Assembly: GCF_002245625.1 (NCBI RefSeq) | Contig: NZ_NOIG01000008.1 | Coordinates: 186,001 to 250,000 of the forward strand | Source: Acidovorax kalamii | GTDB lineage: Bacteria > Pseudomonadota > Gammaproteobacteria > Burkholderiales > Burkholderiaceae_C | Length of the DNA: 64,000 nt | Reading direction: 5' to 3' | Notes under the pieces: model-generated | What the model saw: only the letters and a program-made list of their open reading frames with translations | Told to the model about the DNA's origin: nothing | The model's database searches: none | Position numbers and translations under genes: made by a program | In this document: piece by piece, positions 14,736 to 23,975 of the stretch | Layout of the letters: each line of letters starts with the position of its first letter | Position numbering within the stretch: the first letter of the stretch is position 1

Positions 14736-16898
14736 ATGTCTCAACAGGTGTGGGCCGCGCAGGCCCTTGAATCTTTCGATGCGGTGGTGCAGGCCACCGA
14801 GGGTTTTCGCAGCCGCGCTGGCCAGCGGCTGATGGCCGAGCAGGTGGCGCGCACCTTCAGCAGCGCCACGCTGGGCAAGGTGGATGAAGAAGGCGGCGAG
14901 GCCGCACCCACGCGGTCCATCGCCGTCATCCAGGCGGGCACAGGCGTGGGCAAGTCGCTGGCGTATTGCGCACCCGCCATTGCGCTGGCGCTGTCGCGCG
15001 GCACGCGGGTGTTGATCTCCACGGCCACGGTGGCGCTGCAGGAGCAACTGGTCAACAAGGACCTGCCCGCACTGGCCGCGCTGATGCCGCAGCCCTTCAA
15101 ATTTGCGCTGGCCAAGGGGCGCGGGCGCTATGTGTGCAAGCTCAAGCTCGACCGCCTGGCGGGCACGGGCGAGGCCGAGGAAGAGGCCGACGACGACCTG
15201 TTTGCCGAGGAAGAAGCCGCCGCCCGCGCCAAACGCCCCCGGCACGAGACCGAGGCGCGCATCCAGTTCTATTCCACGATGGCGCAGACGCTGTCGAAGG
15301 GCGCGTGGGATGGCGACCGCGACAGCCTGGACACGCCGCCCGAGCCCGAGGTGTGGAGCCCCGTGGCGGCCGAGGGCGCATCGTGCACCGGCAAACACTG
15401 CCCCGCCTTCAGCCAGTGCACTTATTACGACAAACGCAAGGAGCTGGTGGGCGCGCAGGTGATCGTGGCCAACCACGATCTGCTGCTGTCGTCGCTGGGC
15501 GCGCGCGTGCTGCCTGAGCTGGACAACTGCCTGCTGGTGCTGGACGAAGCCCACCACCTGCCCGCCACGGCCCTCGACCAGTTCGCGTGCAGCATGGACC
15601 TGTCGCGCATCACCTGGATCGAGCGGCTGGCCAGCCGGGGCCTGCGCATTGGCGCGCTGCTGGAAGTGGAGGAGATTGCCGACATCCCCAAGCACTCGGC
15701 CCAGCTGCGGCAAACGCTGCAGGACCTGGCGCGCATCGTGATGGACGTGTACGGCGCCCAGCTCAAGAGCCAGCCCAGCGCCTGGGGCCCAGCGCGCGTG
15801 CGTGTGCCACGGGGCGAGCTGCCAGAACAACTCATCGCCCCGTTGGGCCTGCTGGCCGCGAGTGCCGAAGGCTTCCTCGATGCGCTGCGCGCCATCAGCA
15901 AGGCCCTGCGTGCCGAGATGCGTGACAAGCCCGACGAGGCCAAGCGCCTGTCCACGCTGTACGCGCAGATCGGCATGCTGGCCCCGCGCCTGGAAGAGCT
16001 GCACGCCACCGCACAACTGCTGCTGCAGGATGCGCCCGAAGGCGCGGTGCCAGCGGCCAAGTGGTTCACGCTGGAGGTAGACGGCGACTTCATCGTGGTC
16101 AAGGCGCACGCCAGCCCCATCCTGCCTGGCACCACGCTGCGCAACCACCTGTGGAGCGCGGTGCGCGGCGCGGTGCTCACCTCAGCCACGCTCACCAGTT
16201 GCGGGCACTTCGACTTCTTCTTGCGCGAGGCGGGCCTGCATGGTGACGAGGCCACCACCACGCTGGAGGTGCCCAGCCCCTTCAACTACGCCGCGCAGGG
16301 CACGCTGATTGCGGCCGAGACGCGCGCCGACCCCAAGAACGCCGCGCAGTTCACCACCGAGATGGTCGATGCACTGCTGCACGACATTGCCCGCGTGGAA
16401 TACGGCGCGCTGGTGCTGTTCACCTCACGCGAACAGATGCGCCAAGCGGTGGACGCGCTGCCCACCGCCATGCGCAGCGTGGTGCTGGTGCAGAACGCGC
16501 TGCCGCGCACACAGCTGCTGCGCCGCCACCGCGAGCGGGTGGAGAACGGCGAGCCCTCGGTCATCTTTGGCATGCAGTCATTTGGCGAGGGGCTGGATTT
16601 GCCAGGGCGCCTGTGCGAATCGGTCTTCATCACCAAGCTGCCCTTCGCCCCGCCCGACGACCCCGTGGGCGAGGCCCGTGCCGAATGGCTGCGCGCCGTG
16701 GGCCGCGACCCCTTCAGCGAACTGGTGGTGCCCGCCACCGCCATTCGCCTGGCGCAATGGGTGGGCCGCGCCATCCGCACCGAGGAAGACCAGGCCCATG
16801 TGTACTGCTACGACAAACGCCTGGTGCGCACCAGCTACGGGCAGCGCCTGCTCAAGGGCTTGCCACCGTTTGCGCTGGAGCAACGCGCGCCGCTGTGA
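14736..16898 (+). CDS. dinG: ATP-dependent DNA helicase DinG
   Basis: 720-residue XPD-like superfamily 2 helicase that unwinds DNA 5'-3' and is linked to DNA repair and R-loop removal. Walker A is QAGTGVGKS with Lys73. The four [4Fe-4S] cysteines are Cys134, 217, 222 and 228. The DEAH box is in LVLDEAHHLP, and late motifs include FGMQSFGEGLDLPG and AQWVGRAIRTE. An ATG at 14721 is an alternative start; neither has an ideally spaced ribosome binding site. It is transcribed alone, divergent from the membrane-protein gene. Confidence 0.95.
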   Translation: MSQQVWAAQALESFDAVVQATEGFRSRAGQRLMAEQVARTFSSATLGKVDEEGGEAAPTRSIAVIQAGTGVGKSLAYCAPAIALALSRGTRVLISTATVALQEQLVNKDLPALAALMPQPFKFALAKGRGRYVCKLKLDRLAGTGEAEEEADDDLFAEEEAAARAKRPRHETEARIQFYSTMAQTLSKGAWDGDRDSLDTPPEPEVWSPVAAEGASCTGKHCPAFSQCTYYDKRKELVGAQVIVANHDLLLSSLGARVLPELDNCLLVLDEAHHLPATALDQFACSMDLSRITWIERLASRGLRIGALLEVEEIADIPKHSAQLRQTLQDLARIVMDVYGAQLKSQPSAWGPARVRVPRGELPEQLIAPLGLLAASAEGFLDALRAISKALRAEMRDKPDEAKRLSTLYAQIGMLAPRLEELHATAQLLLQDAPEGAVPAAKWFTLEVDGDFIVVKAHASPILPGTTLRNHLWSAVRGAVLTSATLTSCGHFDFFLREAGLHGDEATTTLEVPSPFNYAAQGTLIAAETRADPKNAAQFTTEMVDALLHDIARVEYGALVLFTSREQMRQAVDALPTAMRSVVLVQNALPRTQLLRRHRERVENGEPSVIFGMQSFGEGLDLPGRLCESVFITKLPFAPPDDPVGEARAEWLRAVGRDPFSELVVPATAIRLAQWVGRAIRTEEDQAHVYCYDKRLVRTSYGQRLLKGLPPFALEQRAPL

Positions 16899-16960
16899 AG
16901 CGGTGATACTTTGCCCCCTTCGATTTCATAACCACTACAACAACCCCAGAGAGGACCCCC

Positions 16961-17317
16961 ATGCCCCACACCGTACCTGCCTGCCCCCAATGTGGCCTGG
17001 AGAACACCTACCCCGACGGCAGCAACTACGTGTGCCCCGACTGCGCGTTTGAATGGCCGCAAGTGGCCGATACTGCGGAGACCGACGCCGATGCAGGCGA
17101 CGGCATCGTCCGGGATGCGAATGGCAACCCTCTGGCCGATGGCGACGCGGTGATCCTGGTGAAAGACCTCAAGGTCAAGGGTTCTTCTTCCACGCTCAAG
17201 AAGGGCACCAAGATCAAGGGCATCCGCCTGGTCGATGGCGCCGATGGCCACAACGTGGACTGCAAGACGGACCTGGGCAGCATGCTGCTCAAGTCGGAGT
17301 TCTTGAAGAAGGCCTGA
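16961..17317 (+). CDS. yjdM: YjdM (PhnA-family) zinc-ribbon protein
   Basis: 118-residue protein of the YjdM/PhnA family. The N-terminal zinc ribbon has the pairs [10 protein letters not shown] and CPDCAFEWP, and the C-terminal domain holds [15 protein letters not shown] and [12 protein letters not shown]. The older name links the family to alkylphosphonate use, but no phosphonate genes are near and the role is unclear. AGAGGA precedes the ATG. It follows dinG by 62 bp on the same strand. Confidence 0.93.
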   Translation: MPHTVPACPQCGLENTYPDGSNYVCPDCAFEWPQVADTAETDADAGDGIVRDANGNPLADGDAVILVKDLKVKGSSSTLKKGTKIKGIRLVDGADGHNVDCKTDLGSMLLKSEFLKKA

Positions 17318-17335
17318 CCGAGCGACGGAGCCCGC

Positions 17336-18370
17336 TCAGCGGGGCGACTGCGCGAGATCGCGCACCACCCCCTCCAGGCCCTGCACCACGCGGGCCAGGC
17401 GGTCGTAGTCCACCTTGTCGGGCGTGTCCTCGCGCGTGTGGTAGTGCGGGTAGCGGTAGGGGGCGGTGTCGGTCACCATCAGCGCGGGGTAGCCCGCGTC
17501 GATGTAGGCCGCATGGTCCGAATAGTCCACGCCAGGGATGAAACGCGGCGCCGCGATCCCCTCGGACGGGAACGCCGCATGCGAGCGGAACGACCGGACC
17601 ACCCGGCGCGCCAGCCCCAGGTCGGGCGTGGTTGCGACGAAGGCGATGAAATCACCCTGCGTGGGGTAGAACTGGTTCAGCGGCCAGGGGTACTTCTGCG
17701 ACCCTCCGGCGTTCGAGAAATACCCCATGGTCTCCAGCGACAGCATCGCCACCACCGGCGCACCACGGGCCCGCAAGGCCTGGGCGTGCACCTGGCTGCC
17801 CATCTGCGGGGTCTTGAAAAAAGGCGGCTCTTCGTTGGTATAGAGCACAAACATCACATCCGCCTGCGCGGTGGCGCCCAGGTGCTTGAGGCTTTTGGCC
17901 AGGGCCAGCACGGCGGCGGTGCCCGTGGCGTTGTCGTTGGCGCCGGGTGTTTCGTGCGCCGAGTCGTAGTGGGCGCCAACCACCACCAGGCGCTGCCCCG
18001 GTGCGCTCTGGCTGGGCACCGTGACCTCCAGGTTGCGCACCGCCACGCCGCGCGCCTTGAACTCGTCGCGCCGCACCTGGTAACCATACGAGACCAGCTC
18101 TGACTCCAGGTAGGTCGCCACGGTCTCCAGAGCCGCAGGGTGCTGGGCGTTGTGCTCCTGCGCTGCAATCACGGCCACATGCCGGTGCAACTGCTGCGCC
18201 AGCGCCTGCTGCTCGGAGGTGGCGGGCGGGAGCGCGCCGCGGTGCGGGCTGCCGGGCATGGTGGTAACTGCCAGGACTGTCGCCAGCAGCAGGCCCAACA
18301 CGGTGGCGAGGGCGCCGGTGATGCGCATCAGGCTTCGCCCCAGGCGCAGGGCGATCTGTGAAATTCTCAT
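17336..18370 (-). CDS. M28-family zinc peptidase, exported
   Basis: 344-residue aminopeptidase-like protein with an N-terminal signal or anchor segment (about residues 18-38). Metal ligands expected for family M28 are visible: His and Asp in VGAHYDSAHE, Asp in PGANDNATGTAAV, the Glu pair in YTNEEPPFF, Asp in GVDYSDHAAY and a late His in YPHYHTREDTPDKVD. It should cleave N-terminal residues of peptides in the periplasm; the specificity is unknown. It is convergent with yjdM and 60 bp downstream of the serine hydrolase gene on the same strand. Confidence 0.9.
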   Translation of the reverse strand: MRISQIALRLGRSLMRITGALATVLGLLLATVLAVTTMPGSPHRGALPPATSEQQALAQQLHRHVAVIAAQEHNAQHPAALETVATYLESELVSYGYQVRRDEFKARGVAVRNLEVTVPSQSAPGQRLVVVGAHYDSAHETPGANDNATGTAAVLALAKSLKHLGATAQADVMFVLYTNEEPPFFKTPQMGSQVHAQALRARGAPVVAMLSLETMGYFSNAGGSQKYPWPLNQFYPTQGDFIAFVATTPDLGLARRVVRSFRSHAAFPSEGIAAPRFIPGVDYSDHAAYIDAGYPALMVTDTAPYRYPHYHTREDTPDKVDYDRLARVVQGLEGVVRDLAQSPR

Positions 18371-18430
18371 GGCGTTGGTTTTATCGGCGCTGCATGCGCA
18401 TTACCAATGCATATGTCCCGAGCGCATCCG

Positions 18431-19852
18431 TCACTTTGATAGAGCACTGCGGCGTGGGCGCGCCTTGCGATAGCGCTGGGTGGCCTCGGCCAGTATGGCG
18501 TCCTTGGGCACCAGCTGGGCGCCGCCCACCCACAGCTCGGCCGGTGTGCCGCTGGCATCGCGCACGCGGCGCACTGGCTGGCCCGGGCTGGCGTAGGCAG
18601 AGGCTTTCTGGACCACACCGGTGTCGCGCCCGGTGATGGCCAGCTCGGTGGTGGCAGCGTTGAAGGGCACAAACATGGCGGGCGCCACCTGGCAGACCAC
18701 CTTGCCCATGGGCACCAGGTCGCTCGCGCCCCACAGGCTCCACCAGCGCCCCGCCCAGGCGGCTTCCTTTTTACCCGGCGCACCATGCTGCTGGAACGCA
18801 AACAAGATGCTGGCAATGCCTTCCCCCCACTCGGTGGACAGTCCATCCTGCGCGTTGGTGAGCACGGTCACCGTCAGGTCCAGCGCGGGGTAGCGCGCGG
18901 TGCGCGACAGAAACCCCTGCAGGCCGCCGGTGTGGCCCATCCATTCACGCGGGCCCGGCGCGCTGAGCATGGTGCCCAGACCGTAGTGGGACTCGAACAG
19001 GTTGCAGGGGTCGCGCCAGCGGCGCTGTGCCATCTCGCGGCGGCTGGCGGGCGAAAGGATGCTGTGCGGGCTGTCCGGCGCCAGTTGCGAAAAGAAGCGG
19101 GCCACATCCGACGCGGTGGACACAAAACCGGCAGCGGGGGCCATCGCACCACACACGTTGTCGCCCGGCACGATCAGGCGCTGGCCAAACGGAAACTCGC
19201 TGCTGTGGCCCTGGGCCAGGGGCGCGCGCCGGGGCAGGTAGGGCATGTCGGGGGCGGTCTCTTCCAGGCCAGCGGCGGCGATCACGTGGCGCTGCATCCA
19301 GCGGGCGTAGTCCGTGCCCGTGACCTGCTCCATCATCAGCCCCAGCAGGCCATAGCCGTGGTTGGAATACTTAAGCTGTACCCCTGCCTCCAGCGGCGGC
19401 TTGGCGCGCAAGTCGGCCAGCAGCTCGGCGCGGGAGAGATAGGGCCGCCGGTCCAGGAACTGGCCCGCATCGGGCCCGTCACGCGTCACGCCTGCGCTGT
19501 GCGACAGCAGCTCGCCAACGCGCGCCCGGGCCAGGTCCTTGTGCAGGCCATCAACATAGCGGCCAATGGGGTCGTCCAGCCCAACCTTCCCCTGCTCGCG
19601 CAGCAGCATGACACCCGCTGCTGTGAAGCTCTTGGAGTGCGACGCAATGCGCAAGCGGTGCCGGGGCGTGAGGGGTTGGTGGGTGCGCAGGTCGGCCACA
19701 CCCAGCGCCAGTTCTGCCACCGTTTTGCCGCCGCGTGCGATGGCCACGGAACAACCGGGCTGGCGGTAGCGCTCCAGTTGCAGATCCAGCCATTGCGGCA
19801 GGTAGTCCAGGGCAGCGTTGATCCAGGCCGAATCGGCGGTGCTTTTCTTCAT
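18431..19852 (-). CDS. Beta-lactamase-fold serine hydrolase
   Basis: 473-residue class C beta-lactamase/esterase-type protein. The nucleophile motif SxxK is in IASHSKSFTAAG, the YxN motif in LKYSNHGYGLLG, and a HTGG motif in WMGHTGGLQGF. The last 110 residues form an extra domain seen in some family members. No signal peptide is evident, so it may be a cytoplasmic esterase or peptidase rather than a true beta-lactamase. The ATG at 19852 was preferred over upstream starts because earlier residues are low in family similarity. Confidence 0.87.
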   Translation of the reverse strand: MKKSTADSAWINAALDYLPQWLDLQLERYRQPGCSVAIARGGKTVAELALGVADLRTHQPLTPRHRLRIASHSKSFTAAGVMLLREQGKVGLDDPIGRYVDGLHKDLARARVGELLSHSAGVTRDGPDAGQFLDRRPYLSRAELLADLRAKPPLEAGVQLKYSNHGYGLLGLMMEQVTGTDYARWMQRHVIAAAGLEETAPDMPYLPRRAPLAQGHSSEFPFGQRLIVPGDNVCGAMAPAAGFVSTASDVARFFSQLAPDSPHSILSPASRREMAQRRWRDPCNLFESHYGLGTMLSAPGPREWMGHTGGLQGFLSRTARYPALDLTVTVLTNAQDGLSTEWGEGIASILFAFQQHGAPGKKEAAWAGRWWSLWGASDLVPMGKVVCQVAPAMFVPFNAATTELAITGRDTGVVQKASAYASPGQPVRRVRDASGTPAELWVGGAQLVPKDAILAEATQRYRKARPRRSALSK

Positions 19853-19989
19853 GGGTTGCTCGGCTCCATGCATCCAGAAACAGGGTGGGCAGTGTAGGCC
19901 ACACATTGCGAAGGGCACGCGGACACACAAGGCAGGCAGCACTGCGGTCGGGTGCGGCGGCACAATCCTTTCTTTTCACACCCGCCCCC

Positions 19990-20601
19990 ATGCCCCCCAT
20001 CGCCGTCATCGACTTCGAAACCACCGGCATCTCGCCCGGCCAGGGCGCGCGCGCCACCGAGGTGGCGATCGTGCTGCTGGAGCAAGGCCAGGTGGTGGAC
20101 CGGTTCCAGAGCCTGATGAAGACCGGGGTGTGGATTCCATCGTTCATCACCCAGCTCACCGGCATCACCAACGCAATGGTCAACGCCGCGCCCGACGCGG
20201 CGCAGGTGATGCAAGACGCCGCGCGCTTTGTGGGCAACGCGCCCATGGTGGCGCACAACGCGTCGTTTGACAGCAAGTTCTGGCAGGCCGAGCTGGCGCT
20301 GGCGGGGCTGCCCGCACCGCAGCCGTTTGCGTGCACGGTGCTGCTGTCGCGGCGGCTGTACCCCGACGCGCCCAGCCACCAACTGGGCACGCTGGTGGAC
20401 TACCACGGCCTGCCGCGCACGGGCCAGGCGCACCGGGCGCTGGCCGATGCGGAGATGGCGGCCGCGCTGCTGGCGCGCATGCAGCACGACCTGCGCACGC
20501 GCTGGCGCGTGGCCGAGCCCAGCTACGCGCTGCTGCAAACACTGCAGCGCTGCGCCAAGCCCAAGGTGGGAGCGCTGCTGGCACGGCACGCGGTGGCCTA
20601 G
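19990..20601 (+). CDS. DnaQ-like 3'-5' exonuclease
   Basis: 203-residue DEDDh exonuclease. The motifs are DFETTG (Exo I, Asp and Glu), VAHNASFDSKFW (Exo II), and HRALADAEMAAALL (Exo III with the His). It resembles the polymerase III epsilon proofreading fold, but the replicative DnaQ is usually encoded beside rnhA and is longer, so this is probably an auxiliary nuclease. It is divergent from the serine hydrolase gene, with a 137-bp spacer. Confidence 0.88.
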   Translation: MPPIAVIDFETTGISPGQGARATEVAIVLLEQGQVVDRFQSLMKTGVWIPSFITQLTGITNAMVNAAPDAAQVMQDAARFVGNAPMVAHNASFDSKFWQAELALAGLPAPQPFACTVLLSRRLYPDAPSHQLGTLVDYHGLPRTGQAHRALADAEMAAALLARMQHDLRTRWRVAEPSYALLQTLQRCAKPKVGALLARHAVA

Positions 20602-20640
20602 CCAAGCCCGTGGGGGGCGCGCCAAACGGCGCATCAATAC

Positions 20641-20695
20641 TATCAATTTGATAGCTATCAGGGCATGATGGACGCGCGGAGAAGGCCTTTTTTAT
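20641..20695 (-). repeat. Dispersed repeat, copy 3
   Basis: Inverse copy of the element at 4561: on the minus strand it reads AAAAAAGGCCTTC, then CGCGCGTCCATCATG and TGATAGCTATCAAATT. It lies in the 175-bp gap between the exonuclease and nnrU. Confidence 0.65.
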
Positions 20696-20776
20696 TCAAA
20701 CTTCTTGCATACTGGGGCCGCGACAGCCCCACACAAGGGGGCTGCGCCCACAACAACCCCGATGAAAGGTTTTGCC

Positions 20777-21358
20777 ATGGGAATTCTGGTTTTGGGACTG
20801 GTGCTGTTTCTGGGTGTGCACTCGGTGCGCATCGTGGCCGATGGCTGGCGCACGCAAACGCTGGCGCGCATGGGCGAGATGCCGTGGAAGGGGCTGTATT
20901 CGCTGGTGTCGGGCGTGGGCCTGGCGCTCATCGTGTGGGGCTATGGCCTGGCGCGGCAGCAGCCCGTGGTGCTGTGGGTGCCGCCCATCGGCATGCGGCA
21001 CGCCGCTGCGCTGCTGACGCTGATCGCCTTTGTGCTGCTGGCCGCCACCTATGTGCCGCGCAATGCCCTCAAGGCCCGGCTGCACCACCCGATGGTGCTG
21101 GGGGTGAAGGTGTGGGCACTGGCGCATCTGCTGTCCAACGGCAACCTGGCCGATGTGCTGCTGTTTGGCAGCTTCTTGCTGTGGGCGGTGCTGAGCTTTC
21201 GCGCCGCGCGCCAGCGCGACCGTGCCCAGGGCACGGTGTACGCCGCAGGCAGTTCTGCGGGCACGGCCGTTGCCCTGGTGGTGGGCCTGGTGGCCTGGGC
21301 GGGCTTTGCGTTCTGGGGCCATGCGTGGTTGATTGGCGTGGCGCCGCTGGGGCGGTGA
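20777..21358 (+). CDS. nnrU: NnrU-family membrane protein
   Basis: 193-residue inner-membrane protein with about five or six hydrophobic segments, matching NnrU. The family was named in denitrifiers, where nnrU lies with nitric-oxide-reductase genes; no nir or nor genes occur here, so a link to NO metabolism is not shown. AAAGG seven bases before 20777 favours that ATG over two in-frame Mets upstream. The segments GVHSVRIVADGW and HPMVLGVKVWALAHLL are typical. It is the first gene of a same-strand cluster of three. Confidence 0.85.
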   Translation: MGILVLGLVLFLGVHSVRIVADGWRTQTLARMGEMPWKGLYSLVSGVGLALIVWGYGLARQQPVVLWVPPIGMRHAAALLTLIAFVLLAATYVPRNALKARLHHPMVLGVKVWALAHLLSNGNLADVLLFGSFLLWAVLSFRAARQRDRAQGTVYAAGSSAGTAVALVVGLVAWAGFAFWGHAWLIGVAPLGR

Positions 21359-21435
21359 CCGGGCGCCGGGAAGCAAGCGCCCCAAATGCCGGAGAATCCG
21401 CGCTTTGCGTTTTCTCCTTTCTCGCTGAGACCTCT

Positions 21436-21699
21436 ATGACCGAAGCCACCACCCCCAACACCCCCGCCCAGCCGCCCCTGCCCGACCACCTGTCGGTCAA
21501 CCCCCGCAGCCCGCACCATGTGGCCGCCGTGTTCGAGCACGACATCGGCATCCGCCTGAACGGCAAGGAGCGTTTTGATGTGGAGGAATACTGCATCAGC
21601 GAAGGCTGGGTGAAGGTGCCCGCAGGCAAGACGGTGGACCGCAAGGGCCAGCCGCTGCTCATCAAGATCAAGGGCACGGTCGAAGCGTTCTACAAGTGA
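21436..21699 (+). CDS. DUF3297 family protein
   Basis: 87-residue protein of the DUF3297 family, function unknown. The conserved block runs from LSVNPRSPHHVAAVFEHDIG through GIRLNGKERFDVEEYCISEG to the end (KIKGTVEAFYK). It is small and soluble with no metal motif. Its stop codon overlaps the GTG start of the RNase H-like gene (21696-21699), so the two are translationally coupled. Confidence 0.88.
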   Translation: MTEATTPNTPAQPPLPDHLSVNPRSPHHVAAVFEHDIGIRLNGKERFDVEEYCISEGWVKVPAGKTVDRKGQPLLIKIKGTVEAFYK

Positions 21700-22193
21700 C
21701 CGCTGCACGGGCGGCCGCGCCGCTCTCCCCCGGCACCTGGGTGATCCACTGCGACGGCAGTGCCTGGCCCAACCCGGGGCGCATGGGCCTGGGAGCGGTT
21801 CTGACGGGCCCCGACGGGACTTTGCAGCACCAGATCTCCGAAGCCACCACCTTCACCGGCTGCAACAACGAGGCCGAGCTGCGCGCGCTGATGTTGGCGC
21901 TGCAGTGGCTCGCGCAGCAGGGCATTGCCACATCAACCCCGGTGCACGTGTTCAGCGACAACAGCGTGCTGGTGGAACAGCTGGGCGGCCCACCCACGGC
22001 ACCGATTGCGCGGCTGGCAGTGTTGTTTGATGAGGCGCGCCGCGCTTTGCAAGCCTTCCACCACGTTCGCCTGCAGTGGATTCCGCGCCACCGCAACGGC
22101 GCCGCCGATACCCTGGCACGCGCTGCGCTGGGGCTGGCGCCCAAGGCGGCCCTACCGCCGGGGCACCGCGAGAAGAAGAAAAAGCGGCGCTGA
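21696..22193 (+). CDS. RNase H-like (RNase HI family) protein
   Basis: 165-residue protein with the RNase H fold. Acidic catalytic positions are visible: Asp in WVIHCDGSAWPNPG, Glu in GCNNEAELRAL, Asp in VFSDNSVLVEQL and Asp in RNGAADTLAR. These would cut RNA in RNA-DNA hybrids, although short RNase H-like proteins of this type can have other roles. The GTG start overlaps the preceding stop. A basic tail (HREKKKKRR) may bind nucleic acid. It is convergent with the sigma-factor gene 11 bp on. Confidence 0.85.
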   Translation: MTAARAAAPLSPGTWVIHCDGSAWPNPGRMGLGAVLTGPDGTLQHQISEATTFTGCNNEAELRALMLALQWLAQQGIATSTPVHVFSDNSVLVEQLGGPPTAPIARLAVLFDEARRALQAFHHVRLQWIPRHRNGAADTLARAALGLAPKAALPPGHREKKKKRR

Positions 22194-22204
22194 ACACGCC
22201 CCCC

Positions 22205-23500
22205 TCAATCCCCCGCCGCACGGGCCAGCAGCAAGGCCTTTTCCTGCGCATTGCGCGTGAGGCCCGCCGCGCGCTCAAACTCGGCCCGCGCTTCCGCCCC
22301 CCGGCCCAGCTTGGCCAGCAGATCGCCGCGCACGCTGGGCAGCCAGTGGTAATGGCGCAGCGTCGGGTCGCGCACCAGCGCATCCACCAGCACGAGCGCA
22401 GCGCCGGGCCCCTCGGCCATGCCCACCGCCACCGCGCGGTTCAGCGCCACCACGGGCGAGGGCGCGACCTGCAGCAGTGCGTCGTACAGCGCCACGATGT
22501 GGGGCCAGTCGGTGTCTTGCGCCTGCCGGGCGCGTGCATGGCAGGCGGCAATGGCGCCCTGCAGCGCGTATGGCCCCCAGGGCTTGCCGGTGCGCGCGAG
22601 CTGCTCGGCCTTGTCGAGCGCAGCCAGGCCGCGGCGCACCAGCAGGTGGTCCCAGCGCGCGCGGTCCTGGTCCATGAGCAGCACGGGCTGGCCCTGCGCA
22701 TCGGTGCGTGCGGGCAGGCGCGAGGCCTGGATTTCGAGCAGCGCCACCAGGCCTTGCACCTCGGGCTCGTCGGGCGCCAGACTGGCCAGCACGCGCACCA
22801 GGCGCTGGGCCTCGCCGCACAGTGCGGGGCGCATCCAGTCGTCGCCCGCCGTGGCGGCATAACCTTCGTTAAAGATGAGGTAGATCACCTCCAGCACCGA
22901 GGCCAGGCGTGGTGCACGCTCGGCCGCACCGGGCACCTCAAACGGCACATGGGCGGCCGTGAGGCTGCGCTTGGCGCGCACGATGCGCTGCGCGATGGTG
23001 GGCTCGGGCACCAGGAAGGCGCGCGCGATCTCGGCCGTGGTGAGGCCACCCAGCAGCCGCAGCGTGAGCGCCACACGCGCCTCGGTGGGCAGCACGGGGT
23101 GGCAGGCGGTGAACATGAGGCGCAGCAGGTCGTCGCCGATGTCGTCCTGCTCGGCATGCATCAGGGTGTCCACCACGTCGGGCGCGTACTGCGCCTCGAG
23201 CGCTTCGAGGTCGTGGCCCAGGGCTTCGTGCTCGCGCTGGTGCAGGGCCTGCTGGCGCAGGTGGTCGATGGCGCGGCGTTTGGCCGTGGTCATGAGCCAG
23301 GCGGCCGGGTTGGCGGGCAGGCCGGTTTGCGGCCAGTGCTCCAGCGCGGCCAGCAGCGCATCCTGCGCCAGCTCTTCGGCCCGACCCACGTCGCGCGTCA
23401 TGCGCGCCACGCTGGCGATGATGCGTGCGGCCTCGATACGCCACACGGAGTCGATGCTGCGGTGCAGGGCATCACGGTCGGGCAGGGCGGGCGCGCTCAC
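22205..23500 (-). CDS. ECF42-type RNA polymerase sigma factor
   Basis: 431-residue extracytoplasmic-function sigma factor, about twice the usual length. Region 2 lies at about residues 20-95 (AEELAQDALLAALEHWP, WLMTTAKRRAIDHLR) and region 4 at about 140-180 (LTTAEIARAFLVPEPTIAQR). A long helical C-terminal extension of about 230 residues is typical of group ECF42, which lacks a classical anti-sigma factor and is encoded beside DGPF (YciI-like) proteins, as here. It starts at GTG (23500), 6 bp after the VOC gene, and is the last gene of the operon. It probably activates its own operon from the promoter at 25033-25059. Confidence 0.9.
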   Translation of the reverse strand: MSAPALPDRDALHRSIDSVWRIEAARIIASVARMTRDVGRAEELAQDALLAALEHWPQTGLPANPAAWLMTTAKRRAIDHLRQQALHQREHEALGHDLEALEAQYAPDVVDTLMHAEQDDIGDDLLRLMFTACHPVLPTEARVALTLRLLGGLTTAEIARAFLVPEPTIAQRIVRAKRSLTAAHVPFEVPGAAERAPRLASVLEVIYLIFNEGYAATAGDDWMRPALCGEAQRLVRVLASLAPDEPEVQGLVALLEIQASRLPARTDAQGQPVLLMDQDRARWDHLLVRRGLAALDKAEQLARTGKPWGPYALQGAIAACHARARQAQDTDWPHIVALYDALLQVAPSPVVALNRAVAVGMAEGPGAALVLVDALVRDPTLRHYHWLPSVRGDLLAKLGRGAEARAEFERAAGLTRNAQEKALLLARAAGD

Positions 23501-23506
23501 CGGCAG

Positions 23507-23914
23507 TCAGCCCAGGGCTTGGCTTGCATCCACCATGTGCACAAATTCCCAGGTGTGGCCATCGAGGTCATCAAAGCTGCGCGAGTACATGAAGCCCAGG
23601 TCCTGCGCGGGGCGGGGGGTGGTGCCACCTGCGGCCACGGCCTTGTCCACCAGGGCATCGACCTCTGCACGGCTGCCGCATGAGAAGCACACCAGCACTT
23701 CGGAGGTGGTGCGTGCGTCGGCAATCGTTTTGCTGGTGAAGGTCTGGTAGAAGTCTTTCACCAGCAGCATCACGAAGAGGTTCTCGCCCACCACCAGGCA
23801 GGCGCCCTGGTCGTTGGTGAACTGGGGGTTGAATTCATAGCCCAGCGCGCGAAAGAAGGCCTGCGAGCGGGCCATGTTCTCGATGGGCAGGTTCACGAAG
23901 ATCTGTTGGTGCAT
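23507..23914 (-). CDS. VOC (glyoxalase-fold) protein
   Basis: 135-residue vicinal-oxygen-chelate protein with two beta-alpha-beta-beta-beta units: IFVNLPIENMARSQAFFRAL at the start, and the C-terminal SFDDLDGHTWEFVHM where a metal-binding Glu and His usually lie. Members include glyoxalases, dioxygenases and resistance proteins; the substrate is unknown. AGGAG six bases before 23914 supports the start. It is third in the ECF42 operon, in which small VOC proteins are common partners. Confidence 0.87.
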   Translation of the reverse strand: MHQQIFVNLPIENMARSQAFFRALGYEFNPQFTNDQGACLVVGENLFVMLLVKDFYQTFTSKTIADARTTSEVLVCFSCGSRAEVDALVDKAVAAGGTTPRPAQDLGFMYSRSFDDLDGHTWEFVHMVDASQALG

Positions 23915-23975
23915 GAAGTGCTCCTGAAGGAAGGGGAAGGTATAGGGAAAACGGGGGGTTTGCAAAGCAGGTCGC